Of a stretch of 64,000 bases of DNA, positions 36,986 to 45,371 are shown piece after piece. The notes under the pieces were generated by a model. The model worked only from the letters and a program-made list of their open reading frames with translations, did not search any database and had not been told where the DNA came from. The position numbers and the translations under genes were made by a program. Where the stretch lies: assembly GCF_001436415.1 (NCBI RefSeq), contig NZ_AYZB01000058.1, positions 1 through 64,000 of the forward strand, given 5' to 3'. This DNA comes from Latilactobacillus graminis DSM 20719 (GTDB lineage Bacteria > Bacillota > Bacilli > Lactobacillales > Lactobacillaceae). The number at the start of each line of letters is the position of its first letter. The stretch's first letter is position 1.

Positions 36986-37439
36986 CCAAGCACTAACCGT
37001 TCTGATTCAAAAACTTTCGTTACAGTTTTTTAACCGGCCATTTATGCATCAGGCGAATTTCAATCGGCGCTTAAAAACGACAGGTGGTCGCTATCATCTA
37101 CAGGATCATCATATTGATATTAATCCGAAGATGTTGACGGAACATGATGCGCAGACCCTAGAAGGTGTGATTAAGCATGAACTTTGTCATTATCATCTAC
37201 ATTTGTTGCATCGTGGTTATCGTCATCGAGACGCAGATTTTAAACAATTACTGGCACAAGTCGGCGGCGCACGTTATGCGCCAGCTGTCCCAAAGGCAAC
37301 TAAACCGAGTAAAATTGTGATTTATCAGTGTTCAGACTGTGGACAGGTCTATCCGCGTCGCCGTCGCATTAATACCGCCCGCTATGTTTGTCGGCGATGT
37401 CATGGGCGACTCATGTATCAAACTACACAAGTTCAATGA
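36978..37439 (+). CDS. SprT-like zinc metalloprotease-fold protein
   Basis: The 153-residue product has the HExxH-like motif IKHELCHYHLHLL (about 64-76), a following HRDADF segment, and a C-terminal zinc ribbon with two CxxC pairs (CSDCGQVYPRR and CRRCHGR). This is the SprT-like family found in Firmicutes, related to the SprT/Spartan fold; a peptidase role is plausible but not established for this group. It overlaps the tex stop by eight bases and is therefore coupled to it, a pairing I recall as common in lactobacilli. A terminator follows. Confidence 0.85.
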   Translation: MTDQALTVLIQKLSLQFFNRPFMHQANFNRRLKTTGGRYHLQDHHIDINPKMLTEHDAQTLEGVIKHELCHYHLHLLHRGYRHRDADFKQLLAQVGGARYAPAVPKATKPSKIVIYQCSDCGQVYPRRRRINTARYVCRRCHGRLMYQTTQVQ

Positions 37440-37480
37440 AAAAACGGGTCACACTTATGTTTAGGTGTGGCCCGTTTTTT
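37440..37480. terminator. shared terminator between sprT-like gene and GNAT
   Basis: AAAACGGGTCACAC and GTGTGGCCCGTTTT flank a short loop. T-runs lie on both sides, so it can terminate the converging genes. Confidence 0.88.
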
Positions 37481-37943
37481 AGTTGGATCGTAAAGTTTGA
37501 TTCTGAGTGGTGTAGCCAAGTTTATGGTAGAGTGCTAATGCCGCAGTGTTATTCCCTAGGACGGTTAGTTCTAAATAATCAAGTGCCTGCGTCTGTTGCC
37601 ACTGTTTAGCATGTATTAGCAGTGCGGAGGCTACCTGATGCCGCCGTGCTGCTGGGGCAACATACAGTGTCGTGAGATAAGCAAAACGATGTGCGATAAA
37701 TAAGGGCAAGGGACTTGTTTGGGCTGTTGTAATATGACAAAAGGCATCGATTTGCTGATCTTTGTTTCGATGGACAAAGATGGCTTGAAGTGGGTCGGTT
37801 ATCATTTGTTGCCACTCGAAGAACTCGGGCGTGTAAGTAGTTTGGTAATTAGTGGGTTGTAGCGTATGCATTTCAGCTGTTAATTGTTGATAAAGGGTGG
37901 TTAATTTGCTAATATCAGTTAGCTTAGCATGGATAATGGGCAT
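37479..37943 (-). CDS. GNAT-family N-acetyltransferase
   Basis: The 154-residue GNAT protein has the acetyl-CoA-binding core LTTLYVAPAARRHQVASALL (about 89-108), where the usual Q/RxxGxG/A loop reads RRHQVA and is imperfect. A C-terminal LGNNTAALALYHKLGY (about 128-143) is the typical GNAT motif B region. The acceptor, whether a small molecule, peptide or protein terminus, cannot be told. A GGAGA site lies before the ATG. It is transcribed away from tRNA-Leu and converges on the sprT-like gene, so it is monocistronic. Confidence 0.82.
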   Translation of the reverse strand: MPIIHAKLTDISKLTTLYQQLTAEMHTLQPTNYQTTYTPEFFEWQQMITDPLQAIFVHRNKDQQIDAFCHITTAQTSPLPLFIAHRFAYLTTLYVAPAARRHQVASALLIHAKQWQQTQALDYLELTVLGNNTAALALYHKLGYTTQNQTLRSN

Positions 37944-37971
37944 GTAATCGTCTCCAAAGTAAAATTTTTAA

Positions 37972-38000
37972 TTGACTTCATTCATGGTTTCTCTTATACT
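37972..38000 (+). promoter_or_regulatory. tRNA-Leu promoter
   Basis: TTGACT, 17-base spacer, TATACT; start about 28 bases before the tRNA. Confidence 0.82.
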
Positions 38001-38034
38001 AATGTACGTGGCTTAAAGCGATAAAGCAAGTTAC

Positions 38035-38119
38035 GCGGGTGTGGCGGAATGGCAGACGCGCAAGATTAAGGATCTTGTCGGGAGTTTTCCCGGTGGAAGT
38101 TCGAGTCTTCTCACCCGCA
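38035..38119 (+). tRNA. tRNA-Leu(AAG)
   Basis: Class II tRNA of 85 bases: acceptor GCGGGTG/CACCCGC, anticodon stem CAAGA/TCTTG around TTAAGGA (anticodon AAG), a variable arm GTCGGGAGTTTTCCCGGT and T loop TTCGAGT. The discriminator is A. Confidence 0.94.
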
Positions 38120-38132
38120 TAGATAACAGTTT

Positions 38133-38161
38133 GGTAATTCCAGTTGGGGTTACCTTTTTTT
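38133..38161 (+). terminator. tRNA-Leu terminator
   Basis: GGTAATTCC and GGGGTTACC are paired around AGTT, with seven T. Confidence 0.88.
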
Positions 38162-38179
38162 GTGGCTTGGTGCTAATGA

Positions 38180-38208
38180 TTGAAACTACGACAGTAAATC
38201 GCTATAAT
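38180..38208 (+). promoter_or_regulatory. promoter of ECF S-component gene
   Basis: TTGAAA, 17-base spacer, TATAAT. No riboswitch fits in the 25-base leader. Confidence 0.82.
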
Positions 38209-38240
38209 GAGCAATAAATTCAATTTAGGAGTCAATTCAG

Positions 38241-38840
38241 ATGACACATAAAAATTCATCAGCTTATACCATTAGTATTATGGCGATTTTGACCGCATTT
38301 CTAATTATTCAAAGTTTTATTCCGATGGTCGGCTATATTAATATTATTCCAGGATTACCGGCCGTCACTACGATTCATTTAACAGTCATTATTGGAGCTG
38401 TGATTCTAGGTACACGCCAAGGAACCATTTTGGGCTTAATCTGGGGGATCATTGCCTTATTTAGAGCTTATACCTCACCGGGTGATCCATTATCACTTTT
38501 AATTTTCCAAAATCCGATTATTGCAATTTTACCACGTGTGATGGCCGGGATGATAGCTGGGTATACCTTTGAGCATTTATATCAGACAAAAATTCGTAAA
38601 ACTGGCGCGATGGTGTTTGCTGGCGTGTTCGGCGCCTTGGCGAATACGGTCTTAGTGATTCTTTTAACGCGCGTCCTTTATGGCCATCAAGCAGCTGGAA
38701 TGTATCATACTGATCCGACACATTTAATTATGGTTATGTTGGGCTTTGTTGCCCTGAATGCTGTGATGGAAGCTGTTTTAGCTGCGATTGTCACACCATT
38801 GGTTGCAACACCTCTGTTGCGATTTAAACGGAGTCGATAA
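38241..38840 (+). CDS. ECF transporter substrate-binding (S) component, possibly pantothenate type
   Basis: The 199-residue protein has about six hydrophobic segments and the ECF S-component signature IHLTVIIGAVILGTRQGTILGL (residues about 46-67, conserved GxRxGxxxG). A second motif, LPRVMAGMIAG, resembles the PanT/HmpT branch. S components give vitamin specificity to a shared EcfA-A'-T energising module, which must be encoded elsewhere. The substrate guess rests only on family feel; folate-, thiamine- or queuosine-precursor types are alternatives. It has its own promoter and terminator. Confidence 0.8.
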   Translation: MTHKNSSAYTISIMAILTAFLIIQSFIPMVGYINIIPGLPAVTTIHLTVIIGAVILGTRQGTILGLIWGIIALFRAYTSPGDPLSLLIFQNPIIAILPRVMAGMIAGYTFEHLYQTKIRKTGAMVFAGVFGALANTVLVILLTRVLYGHQAAGMYHTDPTHLIMVMLGFVALNAVMEAVLAAIVTPLVATPLLRFKRSR

Positions 38841-38875
38841 AAAAAGATTATCCGATAAAAAGGATAATCTTTTTT
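38840..38875. terminator. terminator shared by converging genes
   Basis: AAAAAGATTATCC and GGATAATCTTTTT around GATAAAAA. The symmetrical A and T runs suit both directions. Confidence 0.92.
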
Positions 38876-39512
38876 AATTGAGCTGTTTTTGAATCTTCTT
38901 AGCATTTGCGGCGACGGTGTTCATATTGACTTTAGCAATTTCAGCCTGCTGATAAACCGAGCTATAGTATTGATTTAAACGATTGATTGGTGATTTTAAG
39001 GTCTCTTGATCAACGTCAGCATCGGTATGGTCAGTGTAAAACTTATCTTCAGCCGTTGTTGCTGCGTCGTAGAAGGTCGACAACGTCGTATAATCGAGGG
39101 TTGAGATTTTTAAGCTCTGATTTAAATCTTTGATTTGTTCAATCGGTAATTCATTATTCTCTTGCTCAGAAATCATAATTAGGCGCTTGATTACGGGCTT
39201 TAAAAGCGTTTGTTGTGTCTTAATATCTTGAAAAGCGGCTGACCGTTTTGTTGCGGTTGTCGCAATCTTAGATCCCTCAACTGTTAAAAGATTTTGATTG
39301 GGATGTTTCTTTTGCAGTGTAAGATAGTTATCAGGAACGGGATCACCGATTGTTTCTAGAGTTGAGAGGGCTACTTGTTGGCGCTTAGTTGCTTGTAAGA
39401 CGGTTTGCATATCGGTTTGGAGTTGGTGTTTAGTATCCAGCGGCTTTTGGCAAGCAGATAGGATAATTCCGATGAGCATAATTGGGAAGAGGCATTTCAA
39501 TAATTTAAACAT
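38874..39512 (-). CDS. lipoprotein, YkyA-like putative cell-wall-binding
   Basis: About 212 residues from ATG 39512; an in-frame TTG at 39518 is only four bases from GGAG and less likely. The signal peptide ends in the lipobox LSAC with C21 as the lipidated residue. The mature part is helical and polar, with SQ- and QQ-rich coiled segments and a C-terminal stretch VYQQAEIAKVNMNTVAANAK that recalls the YkyA family of putative wall-binding lipoproteins. It probably sits on the outer face of the membrane. No catalytic motif is seen. Confidence 0.75.
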   Translation of the reverse strand: MFKLLKCLFPIMLIGIILSACQKPLDTKHQLQTDMQTVLQATKRQQVALSTLETIGDPVPDNYLTLQKKHPNQNLLTVEGSKIATTATKRSAAFQDIKTQQTLLKPVIKRLIMISEQENNELPIEQIKDLNQSLKISTLDYTTLSTFYDAATTAEDKFYTDHTDADVDQETLKSPINRLNQYYSSVYQQAEIAKVNMNTVAANAKKIQKQLN

Positions 39513-39672
39513 AGGCAAGGCACTCCAATAAAAAGTTATATTGTTATCTTAGCGTAGTTAAGCCCAAAAGCCAAATTATTTAGGTCATAGTTAGTTAAAT
39601 GATAATTCACTTTTAAAAATGATAAATGTTGATTGTCCGTGATAGAAAACGGTTTATTTTTTGCTTAAAAGG

Positions 39673-39701
39673 TTGCCAATCGTTGTCGCCTGTGTTACAC
39701 T
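39673..39701 (+). promoter_or_regulatory. csp promoter
   Basis: TTGCCA, 17-base spacer, TACACT. The predicted start near 39708 leaves a 5' untranslated leader of about 110 bases, as is usual for cold-shock genes. Confidence 0.75.
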
Positions 39702-39818
39702 ATGTTTGTACTTTTTGAATGGTTGCGGTACGAATGTTTCCTACAGAACTTTCTCCATCGGACCACCAGAAATACACAAATTTATAATGTGTCATTAGAC
39801 ACAAGGAGGATTTTTCTC
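39702..39818 (+). promoter_or_regulatory. long 5' leader of cold-shock mRNA
   Basis: About 110 untranslated bases separate the promoter from the csp start codon and end in AAGGAGGA. Long leaders in csp mRNAs of this family typically act as cold-responsive structures. Here the role is inferred from length and position only. Confidence 0.5.
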
Positions 39819-40019
39819 ATGGAAAACGGAACTGTAAAATGGTTTAACGCAGAAAAAGGTTACGGCTTTGTAACTCGCGAAGATGGTAGTGATGTATTCG
39901 TACATTTCTCAGCTATCCAAGGTGAAGGCTACAAGACTCTTGAAGAAGGTCAAAGCGTTTCTTTCGATATCGAAGAAAGCGATCGTGGCCCACAAGCTGT
40001 TAACGTAAACAAAAACTAA
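39819..40019 (+). CDS. csp: cold-shock protein (CspA family)
   Basis: The 66-residue product is a complete cold-shock domain: [15 protein letters not shown] (residues 4-18) contains RNP1, and DVFVHFSAI (about 24-32) contains RNP2. It binds single-stranded RNA/DNA and works as an RNA chaperone at low temperature and in growth transitions. ATG 39819 follows AAGGAGGA; a longer reading frame upstream covers only the untranslated leader. It is monocistronic with a strong terminator. The short acidic tail is normal for lactobacillar Csp proteins. Confidence 0.96.
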   Translation: MENGTVKWFNAEKGYGFVTREDGSDVFVHFSAIQGEGYKTLEEGQSVSFDIEESDRGPQAVNVNKN

Positions 40020-40034
40020 TTTTAAAATTAACCT

Positions 40035-40076
40035 AGGAGTCACAACGAAATTACTTTTGTTGTGACTCCTTTTTTT
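40035..40076 (+). terminator. csp terminator
   Basis: AGGAGTCACAAC pairs with GTTGTGACTCCT, followed by seven T. Confidence 0.93.
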
Positions 40077-40103
40077 GTGTCATCGAACTGCTTACGTTAT
40101 ATC

Positions 40104-40138
40104 AAAAAGGACGCGATTAAATTTAATCGCGTCCTTTT
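40104..40138 (-). terminator. terminator of minus-strand oxidoreductase
   Basis: Near-perfect palindrome AAAGGACGCGATTAA/TTAATCGCGTCCTTT with T-rich sequence on the minus-strand exit side. It lies just beyond the stop codon of the minus-strand gene. Confidence 0.8.
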
Positions 40139-40149
40139 GTAAAACATTA

Positions 40150-41136
40150 TTAATTAAGGTCAGAACGTTTTTCAAATGGATAAACAAAACCCCATTCGGC
40201 ACGCGCAGCGGACATAATATCCATCACATCGCTCGATAATTCAAGCGTATCGTTAGGCTGATGGCCACGGACAATTTCTTGGAAATCATGCAGTTCATAG
40301 TTCATCGCATTTGTCGCGTCGCCAGCTGCAATTGTTGTCACACGACCGTTTGGAAATGTTAGCGTCGCCTTGTCAGGCCGTGGGTAGTCATCGACAGTGA
40401 TATAGCCATTTTCATAAACTAAAACACCTTGTTTAGGCATTTTTGCATGAATATTTAACGTGACAGTTACCATCTCGTGATGAGCGTTATTCAAAAGTAA
40501 GGTTGATTGTTGATCAACGCCAGATTCTGAAGGCACCCATTGAGTAGCAATGAGTTCTGGTTTAGCCGTCATCATCCGGCGCGCAAACGAAAGCGCGTAA
40601 ACGCCGATATCAAGCATGGCACCACCAGCCAAAGCTGGACTGAAGAAACGGTTGCTTGAATCAAGTTCTTTATAGCTACCAAAAGAGACCTGAATTGATT
40701 TTAAAGCCCCTAATTGTTGTGCCACTTGCTGATGCTCAATCTCGGTAAATAACGGCATATGATAGATGGTCATTGCTTCAGCCAACACCAAATTTTTTTT
40801 TGCTGCTAAAGCTTTAGCGGCATTCAGCTGGCGTCGATTCATTGTTATTGCTTTTTCACAGAAGACATGCTTACCAGCTTCGAGGCTAGCTATAATACTT
40901 TCGAAGTGGTAATTGTGTGGGGTTGCAATGTAGACGATGTCGATATGGTCATCGGCGAGCAATTCAGCATAACTCCCGAAAGCATGGGGGATGTTGTATT
41001 GATCAGCGAAGGTCTGTGCCTTATCGAGTGATCGGGAGGCGGCCCCATAAATACGGCCGTCGGGTTGGTTAAAATAAGTCGCGAAACTATTGGCGATGTT
41101 GCCCAAGCCAATAATTCCCCAGTTAAGCGTTGTCAA
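40150..41136 (-). CDS. Gfo/Idh/MocA-family oxidoreductase
   Basis: The 328-residue protein has the Rossmann motif WGIIGLGNIANSF (about 6-18), the conserved lysine motif EKAITMN (about 94-100), and an FSPALAGGAMLDIGVYALSF segment typical of the branch related to dihydrodiol/xylose dehydrogenases. By family it is an NAD(P)-dependent sugar or inositol-type dehydrogenase; the substrate is unknown. The minus-strand TATAAT at 41177-41182, with an extended TG, is a plausible promoter. It is a distant paralogue of the enzyme at 3390-4307 and stands alone. Confidence 0.82.
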   Translation of the reverse strand: MTTLNWGIIGLGNIANSFATYFNQPDGRIYGAASRSLDKAQTFADQYNIPHAFGSYAELLADDHIDIVYIATPHNYHFESIIASLEAGKHVFCEKAITMNRRQLNAAKALAAKKNLVLAEAMTIYHMPLFTEIEHQQVAQQLGALKSIQVSFGSYKELDSSNRFFSPALAGGAMLDIGVYALSFARRMMTAKPELIATQWVPSESGVDQQSTLLLNNAHHEMVTVTLNIHAKMPKQGVLVYENGYITVDDYPRPDKATLTFPNGRVTTIAAGDATNAMNYELHDFQEIVRGHQPNDTLELSSDVMDIMSAARAEWGFVYPFEKRSDLN

Positions 41137-41219
41137 TTAAATCAGTCCTTTATTAGCGTAATCGGTTACACTCATTATTATAACAAGAAGCGGTTTAAAT
41201 AGAAAATGTAAATCAATGA

Positions 41220-41248
41220 TTGGTGTTCTGAATGAATTTGTGTACAAT
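41220..41248 (+). promoter_or_regulatory. promoter of membrane-anchored glucosaminidase
   Basis: TTGGTG, 17-base spacer, TACAAT. Confidence 0.7.
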
Positions 41249-41282
41249 ATAAGAGAGATCTGAGTAAAGGTGAGGCAGAGGA

Positions 41283-41963
41283 TTGGCAAAAAAACGTAAA
41301 CGTAAAACGACAAGACGTAAACGAAAAGCGAGTTACTATTTTACTAAGCAAAAAGGCCACCCAACTGATTGGTTAGTAGTGGTATTAGTAAGTCTATTTA
41401 TTTTGGGCATCGGATTAGTTTTGTTGGTTCAATATAATGGTCAAAAGGCACAACAAGAATTGGCCAATCAGGCTCGTCAGGAGCAAAAATCACGTCAAGC
41501 AAAGAAACAGGCGTTTATTAAGCAAATGGTCCCTTATGCACAAGAACTGCAAACAAAGTATCACGTGCTGCCAAGTATTACCCTAGCGCAGGCTATTTTA
41601 GAGAGTGATTGGGGCAAGAGCTCATTAGCGGCACAATACCATAATTATTTTGGTATTAAAGGGGACCATGAAGCTAACACGAAAGAAATGACGACTAAAG
41701 AATATTTAAATGGTCAGTGGGTTACGACCACTGCACGCTTTAGAGTTTACAATAATTATCAAGAATCGATGCTTGATCATGTACAATTATTCGCCTATGG
41801 GACCTCTTGGAATCGGACCCAATATACGCATGTGATTGCGGCCACCAATTATGTACAAGCGGCCCACGCTCTACAGCAAGACGGCTATGCGACTGACCCA
41901 GATTATCCAGCGAAGCTGATTGAACTGGTTAAGACCTACCATTTGAATCAATATGATCAATAA
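41283..41963 (+). CDS. membrane-anchored GH73 glucosaminidase
   Basis: The 226-residue product starts at TTG, supported by AAAGGTGAGG seven bases upstream. It begins with a very basic cytoplasmic tail (KKRKRKTTRRKRK) and has one TM helix at about 34-56 (type II anchor) followed by a coiled linker. A GH73 domain covers about 75-225, with a catalytic glutamate in AILESDWG and the NYFGIKG motif. It cleaves peptidoglycan glycan strands outside the cell while remaining tethered. Unlike the secreted GH73 enzyme at 9590 it has no wall-binding repeats, so it would act near the membrane. Confidence 0.88.
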   Translation: MAKKRKRKTTRRKRKASYYFTKQKGHPTDWLVVVLVSLFILGIGLVLLVQYNGQKAQQELANQARQEQKSRQAKKQAFIKQMVPYAQELQTKYHVLPSITLAQAILESDWGKSSLAAQYHNYFGIKGDHEANTKEMTTKEYLNGQWVTTTARFRVYNNYQESMLDHVQLFAYGTSWNRTQYTHVIAATNYVQAAHALQQDGYATDPDYPAKLIELVKTYHLNQYDQ

Positions 41964-42016
41964 GGGTGGTTGAAGAAACGGGGGCGCTTTAACGCATAGA
42001 ATAACTGGCTACTAGG

Positions 42017-42045
42017 TTGTTGAACGCTATTATTTATGTTAATCT
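42017..42045 (+). promoter_or_regulatory. xpt promoter
   Basis: TTGTTG, 17-base spacer, TAATCT. The leader to the GTG start is about 80 bases and contains ACTAGT twice (42083 region) but no purine-riboswitch signature. Confidence 0.6.
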
Positions 42046-42131
42046 ATTTTTAATTCAATTTCAGAAAATATTGTTGCTAGAAACTAGTGCAACTAGTGAT
42101 AGATGCAACGATTAATAAAGGAGAGCTCAGC

Positions 42132-42713
42132 GTGCGATTATTAGAGGAACGCATTAAAAAAGATGGTCAAGTATTAGGTCAAGACGTATTGAAGGTTGAT
42201 AACTTCTTAAATCACCAAGTGGATCCTGATTTAATGGCAGCTATGGGTGAAGAATTTCAACGATTATTTCAAGATAAACAGATTACTAAGATCCTAACGG
42301 TTGAATCATCAGGAATTGCACCCGCAGTATTTGCTGGCCTGGCATTTCACGTTCCCGTTGTTTTTGCAAGAAAGCACAAGAGTTTAACGTTACAAGATAA
42401 TATGTACAGTGCAACGGTTTATTCATACACGAAGAAAGTGAATAATCATATTTCAATTTCGAAAAAGTTTTTGAGTGCTGATGATCGTGTGTTAGTGATC
42501 GACGATTTTTTGGCAAACGGACAAGCAGTCGAAGGCTTATTATCAATCATTGATGCGGCTGGAGCGCAACTTGAAGGGGTCGGGATTGTCATCGAGAAAA
42601 CTTTCCAAAAAGGCCGTGCATTACTGGATCAACGTGGGATTCAAGTTGAATCTCTAGCGCGGATTGCGGCTTTTGAAAATGGCCAAGTTATTTTTTTAGA
42701 TGAAAATAAATAA
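42132..42713 (+). CDS. xpt: xanthine phosphoribosyltransferase
   Basis: About 193 residues from GTG 42132, placed six bases after AAAGGAGAG. This gives the family's normal length and the expected N-terminal [10 protein letters not shown]; an upstream in-frame reading would add 15 unsupported residues. The PRPP-binding motif [13 protein letters not shown] is at about 121-133 and VVFARKHKS (about 76-84) is typical of Xpt. It salvages xanthine with PRPP to give XMP. The neighbouring purK and purB genes make this a purine locus, although a terminator separates them. Confidence 0.92.
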   Translation: MRLLEERIKKDGQVLGQDVLKVDNFLNHQVDPDLMAAMGEEFQRLFQDKQITKILTVESSGIAPAVFAGLAFHVPVVFARKHKSLTLQDNMYSATVYSYTKKVNNHISISKKFLSADDRVLVIDDFLANGQAVEGLLSIIDAAGAQLEGVGIVIEKTFQKGRALLDQRGIQVESLARIAAFENGQVIFLDENK

Positions 42714-42724
42714 TTATTATTTAG

Positions 42725-42751
42725 TAGAGTGCTGAGAGGTACTCTTTTTTT
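42725..42751 (+). terminator. xpt terminator
   Basis: AGAGT and ACTCT outer stem with T-run; the stem is short. Confidence 0.65.
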
Positions 42752-42856
42752 AACTAAAATTTTTACTTAATCTGGGTTGAAGTTATTCGGCAGAGCGCGT
42801 TTAAATTCGTTATAATAAAGACATCTAGTTTGATGAACAAGAAAGCAGGTAAAGTA

Positions 42857-43969
42857 ATGCCAGTTATTTATCCAGGACAAACTATCGGAATTATTGGAAA
42901 TGATCAGCGGGCTTACATGTTGGCACTCAAAGCAAAGGAAATGGGCTATCGAGTAGCTGCAATTGTGACACCGCAGATCCAAAATACCGCTTTTACGAGC
43001 TTAATTGATTGTCAGATTGACGGTGAGTTAAATGACTATCAAAAATTAAGCCAACTTGGTGAAGTTAGTCAAGTGCTGACCTATACGAATGAACTCTTAG
43101 ATGAAGCGCTTCTTGAGCAACTCGCACAACAGTACTATTTGCCACAAGGGAGCAACGTGCTCTCCGTGACACAAGACCGTTACTTAGAAAAGGTCTTTTT
43201 AAATGATTTGAATATTAATATTCCGCCGTTTGCAACTATTGTGGATGTCGATGATATTTATCAAGCAATCGAATCGATTGGATATCCATGTATTTTAAAG
43301 CCAATCCAAAAGGGCTATGGTAAGCAGTACCAACGTTTTATTCAACAACCAAGTGATCTTGAAAAAGATGCTGCTTCGTTGAAATTAGGGACATATATCT
43401 TGGAATCATGGATTCCAGACGCACAAGAGTTATCAGTGATGGTCGTCAAGTGTAAAACAGGGCAAATTGTGACACTGCCAGTCATCGAAAATGAATTTGA
43501 CGATCATCGCCTGAAAATGTCACTTGTCCCTGCCCGTATTAATCAGGATGTAGCAACTGAAATAAATCGCTTAGCCCATTTAATTGGAGATAAGTTAGAT
43601 TATATTGGTGTTTTTGGCGTAGAATTCTTTTTGACACCGGATATGAATATTTATGTTAAACGGATTATTCCAACGCCGCATGCAACTGGTGATGTTTTAT
43701 CACACACGTTGAATTTTTCACAATATGAATACCATTTAAAAGTTATCTGTCAATTGGCAGTCGGCCCGGCACGTCTTAATAGTGCCGGAATGATGCTAGG
43801 GGTTCAAGAAAGACAACGGTCACTAATTCAAACACAGATGAAGATTAAACCAGATTGGTATTTCAATTTGCACACAGTGACGGCGGATCAACAAATTGGA
43901 TTGGTGACTGCCACCGGGCAAACGATTCAGCCGTTGATTGCTAATTTTGAAGCAGCGGACTTGTATTAA
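42857..43969 (+). CDS. purK: 5-(carboxyamino)imidazole ribonucleotide synthase-like (PurK), divergent
   Basis: About 370 residues from ATG 42857 (after GCAGGTAAAG); a start nine codons earlier is possible. It has an ATP-grasp fold: QDRYLEKVFLN, YPCILKPIQKGYGKQ (about 150-164), ILESWIPDAQELSVMV, and FGVEFFLTPDMNIYVKRI. The position before purB and overall order suggest PurK, which carboxylates AIR using ATP and bicarbonate. However the N-terminal GGGQLGRM-type loop reads GNDQRAYM, and the APRPHNSGH motif reads IPTPHATGD, so it is divergent. No purE lies in the window. PurB starts 55 bases downstream, probably in the same operon. Confidence 0.75.
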   Translation: MPVIYPGQTIGIIGNDQRAYMLALKAKEMGYRVAAIVTPQIQNTAFTSLIDCQIDGELNDYQKLSQLGEVSQVLTYTNELLDEALLEQLAQQYYLPQGSNVLSVTQDRYLEKVFLNDLNINIPPFATIVDVDDIYQAIESIGYPCILKPIQKGYGKQYQRFIQQPSDLEKDAASLKLGTYILESWIPDAQELSVMVVKCKTGQIVTLPVIENEFDDHRLKMSLVPARINQDVATEINRLAHLIGDKLDYIGVFGVEFFLTPDMNIYVKRIIPTPHATGDVLSHTLNFSQYEYHLKVICQLAVGPARLNSAGMMLGVQERQRSLIQTQMKIKPDWYFNLHTVTADQQIGLVTATGQTIQPLIANFEAADLY

Positions 43970-44024
43970 AATTATTTTTGATAGATAGCAGCGCTCAATC
44001 GGTGTTATTGTGGAGGAGAAATTT

Positions 44025-45317
44025 ATGCTAGAACGTTATACACGTCCTGAAATGGGCACAATTTGGACTACAGAAAATCGATACCAAGCATGGTTAGAAG
44101 TGGAAATTCTCACCGTAGAAGCATGGGCGCAGTTAGGCGATATTCCGCTTGCCGATGCGCAAAAAATCCGTCAGCATGCGCGCTTTGATTTAGCTGAGGT
44201 CAATCGATTAGAAGCAATCACTCACCATGATGTTGTTGCCTTTACGCGGGCCGTTTCAGAATCTTTAGCGGACGAAAAAAAATGGGTACATTATGGGCTG
44301 ACATCAACGGACGTGGTTGATACAGCACAAGGTTATATCCTAAAACAGGCAAATGATTTAATTCGAGCGGATATCGCTGAGTTTATGGCAGTCTTAAAAG
44401 AAAAAGCTTATGAATATCAAAATACAGTGATGATTGGCCGAACACATGGGGTGCACGCTGAGCCCACGACTTTTGGATTAAAATTGGCCACTTGGTATGC
44501 TGAAATGAAACGGAATCAAGCCCGGTTTGAACGAGCTGCTAAGGGCGTTGAGGCCGGTAAAATTAGTGGAGCAGTGGGAACCTTTGCCAACATCCCACCT
44601 GAAATTGAAGCGTATGTTACCGAACACTTAGGCATACGGGCACAAGACATTTCAACACAAGTGCTCCCACGGGATTTACACGCCGATTACATCAATACGA
44701 TGGCAGTCATCGCGACGTCAATTGAACATTTTGCTACTGAAATTCGTCACTTACAGCGGACAGAAGTACGCGAAGTGGAAGAATTTTTTGCCAAAGGACA
44801 AAAAGGGTCTTCAGCGATGCCGCATAAACGGAATCCAATCAGTTCTGAAAACGTTAGTGGCTTAGCCCGTGTCATTCGCGGTCACGTGATTACAGGGATG
44901 GAAGACGTGTCATTATGGCATGAGCGCGATATTTCACACAGCTCAGCCGAACGGATTATCCTACCGGATACGACGATTTTATTAGACTATATTTTGAATC
45001 GTTTTACACGGATTATTCAGACGTTGACGGTTTTCCCTGAAAAAATGCGGGCTGATATGAATATTACTCACGGTCTGATTTACAGTCAGCGGGTCCTATT
45101 AAAATTAGTTGACGCCGGATTAAGTCGTGAGGCAGCTTATGATTTAGTCCAACCCAAAACAGCGTTGGCTTGGGATACACAAAAAGATTTTCGTGAATTA
45201 TTAGAAGCTGATCCGAAAATTACAAGTGAACTCTCAAAAGCCGATTTAGATGATGCCTTTGATTATCAATGGCACTTAAACCAAGTCCAAACGATTTTTG
45301 CACGTGTATTTGCATAA
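44025..45317 (+). CDS. purB: adenylosuccinate lyase
   Basis: About 430 residues from ATG 44025, six bases after GGAGGAG; an in-frame GTG at 44010 overlaps the ribosome site. The fumarase/aspartase signature [11 protein letters not shown] is at about 263-273, with the catalytic loop serines; TSTDVVDTA (about 88-96) and [14 protein letters not shown] (about 138-151, catalytic histidine) match the family. It acts twice in purine synthesis, on SAICAR and on adenylosuccinate, releasing fumarate. It probably shares a transcript with purK and ends at a terminator shared with the converging LacI gene. Confidence 0.95.
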   Translation: MLERYTRPEMGTIWTTENRYQAWLEVEILTVEAWAQLGDIPLADAQKIRQHARFDLAEVNRLEAITHHDVVAFTRAVSESLADEKKWVHYGLTSTDVVDTAQGYILKQANDLIRADIAEFMAVLKEKAYEYQNTVMIGRTHGVHAEPTTFGLKLATWYAEMKRNQARFERAAKGVEAGKISGAVGTFANIPPEIEAYVTEHLGIRAQDISTQVLPRDLHADYINTMAVIATSIEHFATEIRHLQRTEVREVEEFFAKGQKGSSAMPHKRNPISSENVSGLARVIRGHVITGMEDVSLWHERDISHSSAERIILPDTTILLDYILNRFTRIIQTLTVFPEKMRADMNITHGLIYSQRVLLKLVDAGLSREAAYDLVQPKTALAWDTQKDFRELLEADPKITSELSKADLDDAFDYQWHLNQVQTIFARVFA

Positions 45318-45329
45318 GTATGCAAGCAT

Positions 45330-45371
45330 AAAGCCACCTTAACCTAATTTTTAGGCTAAGATGGCTTTTTT
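45330..45371. terminator. shared terminator between purB and LacI-type gene
   Basis: AAAGCCACCTTAACCTA pairs imperfectly with TTAGGCTAAGATGGCTTT, followed by T. The A-rich start serves the opposite strand. Confidence 0.8.

Noticed and set aside
40104-40138. Perfect palindrome as an attachment or recombination site
   Set aside because: It fits a terminator for the minus-strand gene, is next to its stop codon and has the expected T-rich tail.
42045-42131. Purine riboswitch upstream of xpt
   Set aside because: The leader of about 80 bases lacks the conserved purine-aptamer core and P1 stem; only short ACTAGT repeats are present.
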